In this document: piece by piece, positions 20,035 to 28,768 of the stretch
Numbering within the stretch: the stretch's first letter is position 1
How the letters are laid out: every line of letters starts with the position of its first letter
Origin: CADEED01 sp035525785
GTDB taxonomy: Bacteria > Pseudomonadota > Gammaproteobacteria > Steroidobacterales > Steroidobacteraceae
Direction of reading: 5' to 3'
Assembly: GCA_035525785.1 (NCBI GenBank)
Contig: DATLDQ010000130.1
Span: 1-58,260, forward strand
DNA length: 58,260 nucleotides
Notes under the pieces: model-generated
Database searches by the model: none
Told to the model about the DNA's origin: nothing
Seen by the model: the letters and a program-made list of their open reading frames with translations, nothing else
Made by a program: the position numbers and the translations under genes

Positions 20035-21549
20035 TCAGGTTGCGCGGCAGTGCCGGTCGATGAACGCGGCATGGGTGGGCGCGAGCTCCGCCGCCGCGCG
20101 CACCGCCTCGCGTAACGCCGCGAGTTTCGCCACGAGCGCGAGCTCGTCTTGGGCATCGACGCGCGGGTCGTGCCGCCGCGGCAAAATGCCGTGACCCGCG
20201 AACAGGGTTACCCAGCTCGCCTCTTCGAACGATTCACCCGCGTAGCTCACCACCTGCCCGTGGGCGCGAAACACGTCGATCTTTCGCGCCAGCGTCTCGG
20301 GCACCGCCATGTCGCGACAGTAGCGCCAAAAGGCCGTGTCGTCGCGCTGCGTCCCCTTGTAGTGGAGGATCAGGAAATCGCGGATGCGCTCGTACTCCTC
20401 CTGTATCAGCCGATTGGCTTCGTCGATGCCGACCGGATCGAACTCGCTGTCGGGGAAAAAGGTGAGGAGCTTCGCGATACCCGACTGGATCAGCGCGATG
20501 CTCGTCGACTCGAGCGGCTCGACGAACCCGCCGGCGAGACCGAGCGCGACGCAGTTGCCAATCCAGAACTTCTTGCGGCGCCCCGCCGTGAAAGACAGGT
20601 GACGTGGCTCGGCCAGCGCATCACCAGCGAGCCCGCCAAGCAGGCGCCGCGCGGCAGCGTCGTCATCGACGTACTCACTGCAATACACGTAGCCATTACC
20701 CGCGCGATGTTGCAGCGGAATGTGCCACTGCCAGCCGGCCTCGAGCGCGCTCGCGCGCGTGAACGGTTCGGCCGCGCCAGCGCTCGACGAAGGCGCGGCC
20801 ACCGCACGGTCGCAGGGCAACCAGCGCGACCAATCCTCGTAGCCAGCGCGCAAGGTCTCCTCGATGAGCAGCGCGCGAAAGCCGGAGCAGTCGATATAGA
20901 GCTCGCCAGCCACCGTGCGGCCATCGGCCAGCTTCAGCGATTCGATGAAACCTTCGGGCTCGCGCCGCCGCACCGCGACGATCCTCGCGTCGATGCGCTG
21001 CACGCCGCGCGCTTCGGCATAGTCGCGCAGGTAGCGCGCATAGAGCGTGGCGTCGAAATGATAGGCATAGCCGAAATTCGCGAGCGCGAGCTGCGGCTGG
21101 CGACGCGGCTGCGCGAATCGGCCGCGCTTCGCCATGGCGGCGGGCAGCGAGTACTCCTCCAACCTTCCGGTTTCGTGCCTGCCACGCAGCCGGATCCAGG
21201 CGTGGTGAAAGGATGCGAGATCGACGCGCTCGCCATAGGGCGCGAATGGATGGAAGAAACTTTCACCGCGCCGATGCCAGTCCACGAACTCGATGCCGAG
21301 CTTGAACGTGGCCTGTGTCCGGCGCAGAAAGTCGAGCTCGTCGATCCCGAGCATGCCGTTGAATTGCCGGATGGCCGGCAATGTCGCCTCGCCCACGCCC
21401 ACCGTTCCCACATCGCTGGACTCGACCACCGTGACACTCTTGCCGGGCTTCCCGCGCCAGAAGTGCGCCAGGCTCGCCGCCGCCATCCAGCCGGCAGTGC
21501 CGCCGCCGACGATGACCGCCCTGTCGATCGGACGCGCCGACGTGTTCAC
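20035..21549 (-). CDS. Flavin-dependent halogenase-like protein (tryptophan halogenase family), copy 1
   Basis: A 504-residue FAD-dependent protein of the PrnA/RebH-like family (PF04820). Seen: AVIVGGGTAGWMAAA (FAD-binding), VGVGEATLP, the halogenase motif GWQWHIP, Lys83 in ATFKLGIEF aligning with the catalytic Lys79 of PrnA, and FVEPLESTSI with the Glu-Ser pair that matches PrnA Glu346-Ser347. Active-site residues are therefore intact. GTG at 21549 overlaps the stop of copy 2 (GTGA). It is last in the TonB receptor, copy 2, copy 1 operon. No dedicated flavin reductase lies nearby. Whether it halogenates anything is unknown; relatives next to TonB receptors, such as BrvH, act weakly on indoles. 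Confidence 0.88.
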   Translation of the reverse strand: MNTSARPIDRAVIVGGGTAGWMAAASLAHFWRGKPGKSVTVVESSDVGTVGVGEATLPAIRQFNGMLGIDELDFLRRTQATFKLGIEFVDWHRRGESFFHPFAPYGERVDLASFHHAWIRLRGRHETGRLEEYSLPAAMAKRGRFAQPRRQPQLALANFGYAYHFDATLYARYLRDYAEARGVQRIDARIVAVRRREPEGFIESLKLADGRTVAGELYIDCSGFRALLIEETLRAGYEDWSRWLPCDRAVAAPSSSAGAAEPFTRASALEAGWQWHIPLQHRAGNGYVYCSEYVDDDAAARRLLGGLAGDALAEPRHLSFTAGRRKKFWIGNCVALGLAGGFVEPLESTSIALIQSGIAKLLTFFPDSEFDPVGIDEANRLIQEEYERIRDFLILHYKGTQRDDTAFWRYCRDMAVPETLARKIDVFRAHGQVVSYAGESFEEASWVTLFAGHGILPRRHDPRVDAQDELALVAKLAALREAVRAAAELAPTHAAFIDRHCRAT

Positions 21550-23054
21550 GCCACCGCCTCCGCCGCACAATGACGCGCGATGAATTCCTCGTGCCGCGGC
21601 GCCTGCGAAGCCGCCTGCACGATGTTCTGGCGCATGCGCGCGAGCCGCGCGTGCAGCTCGTCCAACGCGAAGTGGTCGACCAGCGGATCGCAGCGTTCGG
21701 GTAGATAGCCGAAGCCGGTGTACAGCGCGGTCCAGCTCGGGTCGGCGAAGGTCTCCCATTCATAGCGCACCAGGAAGCCGCGCGAGCGGAACATACGCAG
21801 CTTGTAAGCCAAGGTGTCCGGGATGGACATTTCGCGACACTCGCGCCACAGCTCGCCCGTGTCGCGCGCATTCGCGCAATAGTGAAAGACGAGGAAGTCG
21901 CGCAGCCGTTCGTACTCGAGCGTGGAGCTGCGGTTGAATTCCTCGCTGAGCGACGGATCGAAGTCGCGGTCGGGAAACAGCCGGCGCAACTTCTCGATGC
22001 CGGTTTCGATCAGCGAGATGCTGGTCGACTCGAGCGGTTCGAGAAACCCGCCGGCCAGGCCCAGCGCCACGCAGTTGCGGTTCCAGAACTGGCGGCGATG
22101 GCCGGCGGTGAAGCGCAGGAAGTTCGGATCCGCGAGTGGTTTGCCTGCGAGCCGCCCGATGAGCGCGGCGGCGGCTTCGTCATCGCCCAAGTGCCGGCTG
22201 CAGTACACGTAGCCATTGCCGGTGCGATTCTGCAGCGGGATCCGCCACTGCCAGCCCGCCTCGACCGCCGTCGCGATCGTGTAGGGGCGCAGCTCTCCCG
22301 CACTGGCGCAAGGCATGGCCACCGCGCGGTCGCAGGGCAGCCAGTGTGTCCAGTCGTGGTAGCCGGTCTTGAGCGCGCCTTCGATCAGGAGCCCGCGGAA
22401 ACCCGAACAGTCGAGGAACAGGTCGCCGTCGACGCGGTCGCCACCGTCGAGCGTGAGCGACTCGATGAAGCCGTCTTCGCCACGCAGGTTCACATCGAGC
22501 ACGCGCCGATCCATGCGCGCGACGCCGCGCGCGACTGCGTAGTCGCGCAGGTATCGGGCGAACAAGCTGGCGTCGAAGTGCAGCGCCCAGTCGAACACCG
22601 AAAGGCTCGACGTGGGGTTGGGATGCGGGCGCGTGAAGCGATTGTGGCGAGCGAGCTCGATGGCGAGGCAATAGTCGCCATAAGGCGCGGCATCGCCGAG
22701 CTCGCGCAACTTCAGCCAGAATTGGTGGAACGGCAGATCGCGCGCGGGCATTCCATACAACCCGAAAGGATGCATGAACGATTCGCCGCGCTTCGACCAG
22801 TCCCGGAACTCGATGCCGAGCTTGCAGGTGGCGTTCGTGGCGCGCATCAGCTCGAACTCGTCGATGCCGAGATCGCGCAGGAAATCGCGGATGGCGGGGA
22901 TGGTCGCCTCGCCCACGCCCACGGTGCCGATGTCGCTCGACTCGATGAGCGTGATCGCGAGGCGCGGGCCGAAGTAATGCGCGAAGCTGGCCGCGGCCAT
23001 CCAGCCGGCCGTGCCGCCGCCGACGATCACGAGTTTACGGATGCGCCTGTCCAT
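21546..23054 (-). CDS. Flavin-dependent halogenase-like protein (tryptophan halogenase family), copy 2
   Basis: A 502-residue paralogue of the next gene. KLVIVGGGTAGWMAAA, VGVGEATIP, GWQWRIPLQNRTGNGYVYCS, Lys78 in ATCKLGIEF and FLEPLESTSIS are all present, so the PrnA-type catalytic Lys and Glu-Ser are kept. It starts at ATG 23054; a GTG 24 nt upstream is possible. The gap to the TonB receptor stop is 59 nt, and the downstream copy starts on its stop codon, so all three are likely one transcript. Pairs of these genes behind TonB receptors recur in Caulobacter- and Xanthomonas-type sugar loci without an assigned role. Confidence 0.88.
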   Translation of the reverse strand: MDRRIRKLVIVGGGTAGWMAAASFAHYFGPRLAITLIESSDIGTVGVGEATIPAIRDFLRDLGIDEFELMRATNATCKLGIEFRDWSKRGESFMHPFGLYGMPARDLPFHQFWLKLRELGDAAPYGDYCLAIELARHNRFTRPHPNPTSSLSVFDWALHFDASLFARYLRDYAVARGVARMDRRVLDVNLRGEDGFIESLTLDGGDRVDGDLFLDCSGFRGLLIEGALKTGYHDWTHWLPCDRAVAMPCASAGELRPYTIATAVEAGWQWRIPLQNRTGNGYVYCSRHLGDDEAAAALIGRLAGKPLADPNFLRFTAGHRRQFWNRNCVALGLAGGFLEPLESTSISLIETGIEKLRRLFPDRDFDPSLSEEFNRSSTLEYERLRDFLVFHYCANARDTGELWRECREMSIPDTLAYKLRMFRSRGFLVRYEWETFADPSWTALYTGFGYLPERCDPLVDHFALDELHARLARMRQNIVQAASQAPRHEEFIARHCAAEAVA

Positions 23055-23113
23055 CGAAGACGCCGCGGGCGGTTCCACGTCCGCCCGCGGCGTGAGTGCC
23101 GGAGGAACGTCGG

Positions 23114-26059
23114 CTACCGCTTGGCCGCACCGAACCGGGCGCGCACTCCGAGCAGGAGCCGGCGCTCGTAGATGTTCTGGTACGCGTACTGGTTACCCCA
23201 CTGGAGGTAATAGTCCTCGAACTCGTTGGTGAGGTTCGAGCCCTGTAGATAGACGGTGAAGTCCGGGTTGACGTCGTAGCTCACCGAGGCGTCGATGTAG
23301 TTCGTCGGCCGCTGGTAGAGCGTCATGCCCGGCGTGCCCCAGACCTGGTCGAGCGCCACCGCCCGCTTGCTGCGGTAGTTGTGGGCGATGCGCGCCTGCA
23401 GCTTTTCACCCTGGTACCACAGCGCGAGATTCGCCTGGTGCACCGAGTTGTCCTGGAAGGGCACGTCGTCGCCCGACAGATCCTTCTCGCCGGATTTGCT
23501 GGGCGAATACGTGTAGTTGGCGTCCACGCCGAAGTTGTTGAGCCAGCCTTCGGTGAACGCATGCTTCACGCCGAGCTCGACGCCCTTGAGCTTGCCGCCG
23601 TCGCCCTGCACGTTGGTGTTGACGTTGACGGTGCGCCGGACCACGCCGTCCTGGTCGGGCAGCGCCATGGGCACCGTGCCACGTTCGATGAAGCTCTTGA
23701 TGTCGACATAGAACAGCGCGGCGCTCAACAGCGTCTGTTCGCCCGCATACCACTCGAGCGAGACGTCGAAGTTCTTCGACCGCCAGGGCTCGAGCTCGGG
23801 GTTGCCATTGGAGTTCGCGCCGATGACGATGAAGCGTCCACCTTCCGCGTTGGAGATGGCGTACGACGGCGTCAGCGCGCCGCCCCATTGCTCGAGGTCG
23901 AGCATGGTCATGGTCCTCGCGAAGGCACCGCGCAGCTTGAGCGTGTCGGTCAGGTCGTACGCGAGATTCACCGAGGGCAGATAGTCGTTGAACTCCCGGC
24001 GCGTGACCGTATCGCCGGCGTCGACGTTGGCGGCGCCATAGGGCTGCGGCGCGCCGACGTTGTTCTGCGTGACGTCGAGCTTGGTCTTCACCATGCGCAG
24101 GCCGAAGTTCGCGTGGAACTTGCCCTCGCCGGCGTAGTTGCCCTGCAGGTAGGCGGTTTGCTGGTCGACGTCGACGACGTACGAGCCGCCGGGGTTCGAG
24201 ACCTTCACGTTGCCGGGGAACAGCGCGTCGTGGAACGCCTTCGGGTTGTCCATCGCCGCGGGATCCAGCGAGTACATCGCGGGGACGCCGCCGACTCCGC
24301 CGAAGTCCGTGATCTGGATGACGTCGTCGCCGAAGCTCGACAACGGCAGGCGGCCGAGCGCCGTGTAGTACTGCATGGCGCCGCTGTTGGCGTCGCCCGC
24401 CGCGCAGGCGCCGGCAATGCCGCCGCCGTTGAGCACCACGTCCGTCGCCTTCCACTTCACGAGGCAGCCCGCGCCGTAGAACGGCGCGAGGTAGTCGTAC
24501 GCCAGGTTCTTGGCATCGCGCGAGCTGAAACGCAGGCCCGCATCGAGGCTGAAGGCGTCATTGAGGTGGTACTTGGTATCGAGGCGCAGCACGGTGAGAT
24601 CCGCGTCGCGATCGAAGTTGTTCTCGGACGACAACGCCCCGATGGAATACGCGTCGAGGTCGCCGACGATCTGCGGGATGCCGGAGAAACCCACGTGCTC
24701 CCCGGTGTAGTCGGCGGTGATCTGCGGGAAGCCCGCGTACCCGTTCGGGTACGGGTTCTGCGTGCCCGTGGGGTAGTAGTTGGTCGTGAGGCCCCATTGC
24801 GTGCCATTCGACAGGTCGATGTCCGCGTAGCTGTTCACGCGGTTCTGCCGGGCCTTGCCCTTGAGCGCGCGCACCGTGCCGGAGAAAGCGTCCTCTGAGC
24901 TGCCGAATTCGACCTGCAGGTTGAGGTTCTGCGACTTGGACTCCGTGCGCGCGAGATCGGAATACGACTTCAGGCGGCGCGTGTCGAGCAGGAACACCTG
25001 CGTGGTGTTGATCTCGCTGGCGCCGTTCGCGGCACCCGTGCCGGTGCTCTCGATCGGGGTCCACCATTCCCAGCGCTGCCACTTGTCCTCGGCGGCGAAG
25101 CCGGCCGTGCGGTCGAATTGCGTCTGGTCCGTGAAGAACGCATCGGCGGTCAGGCGCACGTCGTCCGCGAGCTGGACCTGGAACGAAGCGTTGATGCCCA
25201 GGCGCTCGCGCTCCGTGAACTTGTTGAACGCCGAGTGCCCCTGGAAGGAGATGAACTTGTCGTTGGTGTCGCCGTCGCCGTTGACGTCGCTGGCGGCGTC
25301 GTTGGGCCACGCGGCGCCCTCGCCCGGAAGGCCGGTCCAGCCCGAGTTGCCTTGCAGGCCGTTGTAGTAGTTGGCCTGCGTGACGTCACCGTACGACACG
25401 GAGAGCAACGCGCCGACCTTGTCGTTGCGCCAGCCGAGCAGCGCGTTGGCGAGCGGCTCGGTCTTGCCCTTGCCGTCGCCATACGCAGCTTCCGCAGCGA
25501 GCGATGCCGAGAAACCTTCGGCGAGATCCATGGGTCGGCGCGTGCGCAGGTTCACCGTGCCCGTGGTGCCCCCGCTCAGCAGGTCCGCCGTCGGCGACTT
25601 GATGACGTCCACGCCCGAGAAGAGCTGCGACGGGATGTCACCGAAATTGGGCTGCACGTTCGTGATGGAATTGGCGCCGAGATACTGCTCGCCGTTGAGC
25701 AGCGTCGTGACCTGCGGCAGGCCGCGGACGTTCACCGCGCTGCCCTCGCCGGCCTCGCGGCGGATCTGCACGCCCGGTACGCGCTGCAGCGAGTCGGAGA
25801 TCGTGACGTCCGGCAGCTTGCCGATATCCTCGGCGCTGATCGAATCGACGATCTGCGCCGCATTGCGCTTGATGTCTATGGCGCGCTGCTGCGCAGCGCG
25901 GATGCCGGTCACCGTGATCTCGGTGATGACCTCGCCATTGCTTCCCTGCTGATCCTGCGCGGTCGCCGGCGTGGCGATGGCGAGCAATTCGATGGAAATG
26001 GCGGCTGCGAAAGAGGCGCGCGCAACCCTGCGCGCCCGCTTCTGCTGACGGTGCGACAT
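23114..26059 (-). CDS. TonB-dependent receptor, Xanthomonas/Caulobacter sugar type
   Basis: A 981-residue outer-membrane receptor with a signal peptide (about residues 1-34, ending PATAQ) and a TonB box EITVTGIR near residue 47. The plug domain has DSISAEDIGKLPDVTISDSL, QRVPGVQIRREAGEGSAVNV and VDVIKSPTADLLSGGTTGTV. A long beta-barrel ends YERRLLLGVRARF with few residues after it. Size and plug sequence match the TonB-Xanth-Caul class, whose members import oligosaccharides. It has its own 228-nt upstream region with operator-like palindromes, and it is followed by the two halogenase-like genes. The substrate is inferred only from the surrounding glycosidases and sugar kinases. Confidence 0.93.
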   Translation of the reverse strand: MSHRQQKRARRVARASFAAAISIELLAIATPATAQDQQGSNGEVITEITVTGIRAAQQRAIDIKRNAAQIVDSISAEDIGKLPDVTISDSLQRVPGVQIRREAGEGSAVNVRGLPQVTTLLNGEQYLGANSITNVQPNFGDIPSQLFSGVDVIKSPTADLLSGGTTGTVNLRTRRPMDLAEGFSASLAAEAAYGDGKGKTEPLANALLGWRNDKVGALLSVSYGDVTQANYYNGLQGNSGWTGLPGEGAAWPNDAASDVNGDGDTNDKFISFQGHSAFNKFTERERLGINASFQVQLADDVRLTADAFFTDQTQFDRTAGFAAEDKWQRWEWWTPIESTGTGAANGASEINTTQVFLLDTRRLKSYSDLARTESKSQNLNLQVEFGSSEDAFSGTVRALKGKARQNRVNSYADIDLSNGTQWGLTTNYYPTGTQNPYPNGYAGFPQITADYTGEHVGFSGIPQIVGDLDAYSIGALSSENNFDRDADLTVLRLDTKYHLNDAFSLDAGLRFSSRDAKNLAYDYLAPFYGAGCLVKWKATDVVLNGGGIAGACAAGDANSGAMQYYTALGRLPLSSFGDDVIQITDFGGVGGVPAMYSLDPAAMDNPKAFHDALFPGNVKVSNPGGSYVVDVDQQTAYLQGNYAGEGKFHANFGLRMVKTKLDVTQNNVGAPQPYGAANVDAGDTVTRREFNDYLPSVNLAYDLTDTLKLRGAFARTMTMLDLEQWGGALTPSYAISNAEGGRFIVIGANSNGNPELEPWRSKNFDVSLEWYAGEQTLLSAALFYVDIKSFIERGTVPMALPDQDGVVRRTVNVNTNVQGDGGKLKGVELGVKHAFTEGWLNNFGVDANYTYSPSKSGEKDLSGDDVPFQDNSVHQANLALWYQGEKLQARIAHNYRSKRAVALDQVWGTPGMTLYQRPTNYIDASVSYDVNPDFTVYLQGSNLTNEFEDYYLQWGNQYAYQNIYERRLLLGVRARFGAAKR

Positions 26060-26160
26060 GAAAACCCCCCACGATGTAGTTAGACGGCGCCGGCCCTCGA
26101 AAACCCGCGCCCGAAATCCAGGACGCGGCGATCTTGCGATGTCTCATTTCCCGTTGTCAA

Positions 26161-26185
26161 TAAATAAATTCACTTGGTTTATTTA
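26161..26185. promoter_or_regulatory. AT-rich inverted repeat upstream of the TonB receptor
   Basis: Arms TAAATAAA (26161-26168) and TTTATTTA (26178-26185) are perfect complements around a 9-nt spacer. It stands out in an otherwise GC-rich region about 100 nt upstream of the receptor start. AT-rich palindromes of this size are typical operators of ROK-family repressors, one of which is encoded nearby; the match is not specific. Confidence 0.45.
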
Positions 26186-26217
26186 AAAACCGTGACATTG
26201 CGGCAGCGCAGCAAAAT

Positions 26218-26229
26218 GCTAGCGCTAAC
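26218..26229. promoter_or_regulatory. Candidate LacI-type palindrome upstream of the TonB receptor
   Basis: GCTAGCGCTAAC contains the 8-bp palindrome TAGCGCTA and resembles the LacI/GalR-type consensus TTAGCGCTAA. It differs from the two glk-lacI sites, so a different regulator would be involved. It lies about 160 nt upstream of the receptor start. Confidence 0.4.
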
Positions 26230-26287
26230 TATCGGGTGGGACCGATCTGACCGGGTGCCGCCGGACGCAGAAAAGTGCGACGGGGCT

Positions 26288-27427
26288 TCAGAGACGCGCG
26301 AGCGCGCTGATTTCGGCTACTGCAACGACGAGGTGATAGAACGTGCTGGCCGGAGCCGGCTCGTCGACGAGTTTGCCCGAGGCGTCGATACGGTCGTACC
26401 AAAGCCCGGGGATGGGACAGTCGAGGTAACGAAGCAGCCCTTCGGCCGCGGCGACCGCCATCGTGACGTACCGGCCCTCGCCCGTGAGGCGCGCCGCGAG
26501 CGCCGCGGCCTTGAGCCGCTCGGTCTGTGGCCACAGCCGTGCGCTGGCGTCATGCGGCGAGAAATCATCGAGCACCTGCTGGAGCGCGAGCCCGTCCCGG
26601 ATGCAATGCGCCTCGGTGGTGTCGATGAGCTTCATCGCCACGGCGCGCGCCTTCGGATGACGGTCACCGGCCCAGCGAAGCAGCAGCCAGGCCCACTCGA
26701 ACTGGTGCCCGGGTTCGACGATGCGCCCCGGCGTGCCCGCCGCGAACTTGAAGTCCGGGTCGAAGAATTCGTGCAGCAGACCGTTCGCGTCGAAGAAATG
26801 CGCCAGCGCGAATTCGGCGATCTCGTCGGACAGCGATTTCCACAAGCTGCCTTCCGCACACACCTCGCAACCCGCGAGCGTGGCTTCGAAGAGGTGCATG
26901 TGCGGGTTCGATTCCAGCGGCAGGCTTACCGGCACGCCGTTCTCGAAACCACCCGTTGCGCGCTTCGTGTGCTTGAGCACGGCCTGCAACAGGTCATGCG
27001 CCTGCCGCTCGCGCTCGGCGCGCCATTCCGGGCCGAGCGTCGCGCCGAGATTGAAGGCGAGCAGGCCGAACGCCTGGTCATAGGTCACGGCGCGGTCGTC
27101 GGCGACGGAGAAATCCGCGTTGATCAGCGTGCGGAACAACCCGTCGGGCCGCTGGAATTTCGCGTACCAGAAGTCGAGCCCGTGTTTGACCAGCGCCGCG
27201 GCGTCACCACGCCAGCCGAGCGAAGGACCCATTGCGAAGCAGTACGCCTGGCGCGGCGTGACACGCGAACGCCGGCGGTCGGCCAGCGGCTTGCCGTCCT
27301 GGCCGAGCCGCTCGAAGAAACCGCCTGCCGGATCCACGCCCTTCGTGGACCACAGCGGGTAGGCGGCATCCAGCAACCAGCCGGAGAGCCGGCCATGCAA
27401 TTCACGAATGCGCGCTTTGTCGTCCAT
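26288..27427 (-). CDS. AGE-family sugar epimerase/isomerase
   Basis: A 379-residue (alpha/alpha)6-barrel protein of the N-acylglucosamine 2-epimerase superfamily. Recognisable blocks are WLLDAAYPLWSTKGVDPAGG, SRVTPRQAYCFAMG, NPHMHLFEATLAGCE, GHQFEWAWLLLRWA and RLWPQTERLKAA, which carry the conserved Arg, His and Glu residues of the active site. Members include N-acetylglucosamine 2-epimerase, mannose isomerase and cellobiose 2-epimerase. Between a sugar permease and a fructokinase, aldose-ketose isomerase activity (mannose to fructose) is the most natural reading, but it is inference. The ATG at 27427 is chosen; an upstream TTG that overlaps the permease stop is possible. Confidence 0.85.
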   Translation of the reverse strand: MDDKARIRELHGRLSGWLLDAAYPLWSTKGVDPAGGFFERLGQDGKPLADRRRSRVTPRQAYCFAMGPSLGWRGDAAALVKHGLDFWYAKFQRPDGLFRTLINADFSVADDRAVTYDQAFGLLAFNLGATLGPEWRAERERQAHDLLQAVLKHTKRATGGFENGVPVSLPLESNPHMHLFEATLAGCEVCAEGSLWKSLSDEIAEFALAHFFDANGLLHEFFDPDFKFAAGTPGRIVEPGHQFEWAWLLLRWAGDRHPKARAVAMKLIDTTEAHCIRDGLALQQVLDDFSPHDASARLWPQTERLKAAALAARLTGEGRYVTMAVAAAEGLLRYLDCPIPGLWYDRIDASGKLVDEPAPASTFYHLVVAVAEISALARL

Positions 27428-27447
27428 CACGTTCGATCTTACAACGC

Positions 27448-28734
27448 TCAATGGGCCGCGCCGGCCCCCGTGGTGCCGTGCTCATACGTGCGCGCCTTGG
27501 TAGCCGCCACCGCGAACACCACGATCAGCAGGTATGCCGCCGCGGGCAGGAAGTACGCCGCGTGCAGACCGGCATTGTCGGCGATGGTGCCGTAGATGAA
27601 CGGCAGGATCGCGCCACCGACGATCGCGAGGCACAGCAGGCCGGACGTGGCCGCGGGCGCCGCGGTCGAACGCTCGAGCGTCGACGTGAAGATCACCGGG
27701 AACATGATCGAGTTGAACAGGCCGATCGACAGCGCGAGGTACGCGGCCGTGGTGCCGTGGGTTTGCGAGACGACGAGGCACAACGACGCTGCCACCAGCG
27801 CGAACCCCGCGAGGAGCCACGGAGCACGCTGCTTCACCAGGAACAGCAGGCCACTGCCGATGAGGCGCCCGACCATCGCGCCACCCCAGTAGTAGCTGAC
27901 CATTTCACCCGCCTCGGCCAGCGAGATGTCGAGCATGTCGGGCTCGTGGAGGAAGTTCGTCATCGCGCTGCCGATGGACACCTCGGCGCCCACGTACAGG
28001 AATATCGCCGCCGCACCGAACATCGCCCAACGCGACTGGAAAGCGGTCGCGATCGACGGCCGCTGCCCCTCGTCGACCGGCTTGGTCACGTCGAGAAGCT
28101 TGCGGAACACGAAGATGAACAGCGCCAGCAGCACCAGCGCGCCGGCGATCGCGAAGAACACGGAGTCGATGCGGCGGAAAGAATCGGCGCGCAGCTCCGG
28201 CGTCACGGTCGCGCCATGCGTTACCGCGAAGATGCCGCCGGCCAAAATGATGGGCGACACGAGCTTCGGCGCCAGCCAGGTGCCGAACGAGTTGAACGTC
28301 TGGGAGAACGTGAGCCGGAAGTGCGAACGCTCCGGACGGCCCAGCGCCGCCGCGAGGGGATTCGCCACCACTTGCAGGATGGTGATGCCGCTCGCGATGA
28401 CGAACAGGCCGACCAGCACCAGCGAGTAGGTGTCGAATTTGGTGGCGAGGGGGATGATGAGGCAGCCCGCCACCATGACGCCCAGCGCGCACATGATGGA
28501 CTTGCTGTTGCCGAGGCGCGCGATGAGCGCGGCCGCCGGCAGCGACACGATGAAGTAGGCCATGAAGAACGCGAACTGCGTGAGCATGGCTTGCGCGTAG
28601 CTCAGCTCGAAGATCGCCTTGAGCGCCGCGATGAGCGGGTCCACCGAGACGGTGATGAATCCCCACATGAAGAACAACGTGGTGACCGTGGCGAAACCAC
28701 CGCCCATGCCTTTGTACTTGTTGTCGACGTTCAT
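27448..28734 (-). CDS. Sugar MFS permease of the FucP/GluP type
   Basis: A 428-residue inner-membrane transporter with about 12 helices. The N-terminus (TTLFFMWGFITVSVDPLIAA) and the segments QVVANPLAAALGRPE and RLTFSQTFNSFGTWLAPKL match the fucose/glucose-galactose permease family (FHS). It uses proton or sodium symport to bring monosaccharides from the periplasm. It lies between the ROK repressor (34-nt gap) and the AGE enzyme (20-nt gap) on the same strand. The role here would be to import the monosaccharide that is then isomerised and phosphorylated by its operon partners. Confidence 0.9.
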   Translation of the reverse strand: MNVDNKYKGMGGGFATVTTLFFMWGFITVSVDPLIAALKAIFELSYAQAMLTQFAFFMAYFIVSLPAAALIARLGNSKSIMCALGVMVAGCLIIPLATKFDTYSLVLVGLFVIASGITILQVVANPLAAALGRPERSHFRLTFSQTFNSFGTWLAPKLVSPIILAGGIFAVTHGATVTPELRADSFRRIDSVFFAIAGALVLLALFIFVFRKLLDVTKPVDEGQRPSIATAFQSRWAMFGAAAIFLYVGAEVSIGSAMTNFLHEPDMLDISLAEAGEMVSYYWGGAMVGRLIGSGLLFLVKQRAPWLLAGFALVAASLCLVVSQTHGTTAAYLALSIGLFNSIMFPVIFTSTLERSTAAPAATSGLLCLAIVGGAILPFIYGTIADNAGLHAAYFLPAAAYLLIVVFAVAATKARTYEHGTTGAGAAH

Positions 28735-28768
28735 CGTGGCCCTCGGAGTTTGGGAATCGGAATTTCTG

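Noticed and set aside
20035..23054. Naming the halogenase-like genes as tryptophan 7-halogenase (prnA or rebH)
   Set aside because: Family motifs are present, but context is sugar uptake and no indole pathway is nearby, so the substrate is not supported.
23381..24898. 505-codon plus-strand frame opposite the TonB receptor
   Set aside because: Val/Arg/Glu-rich shadow created by G/C third positions of the receptor gene.
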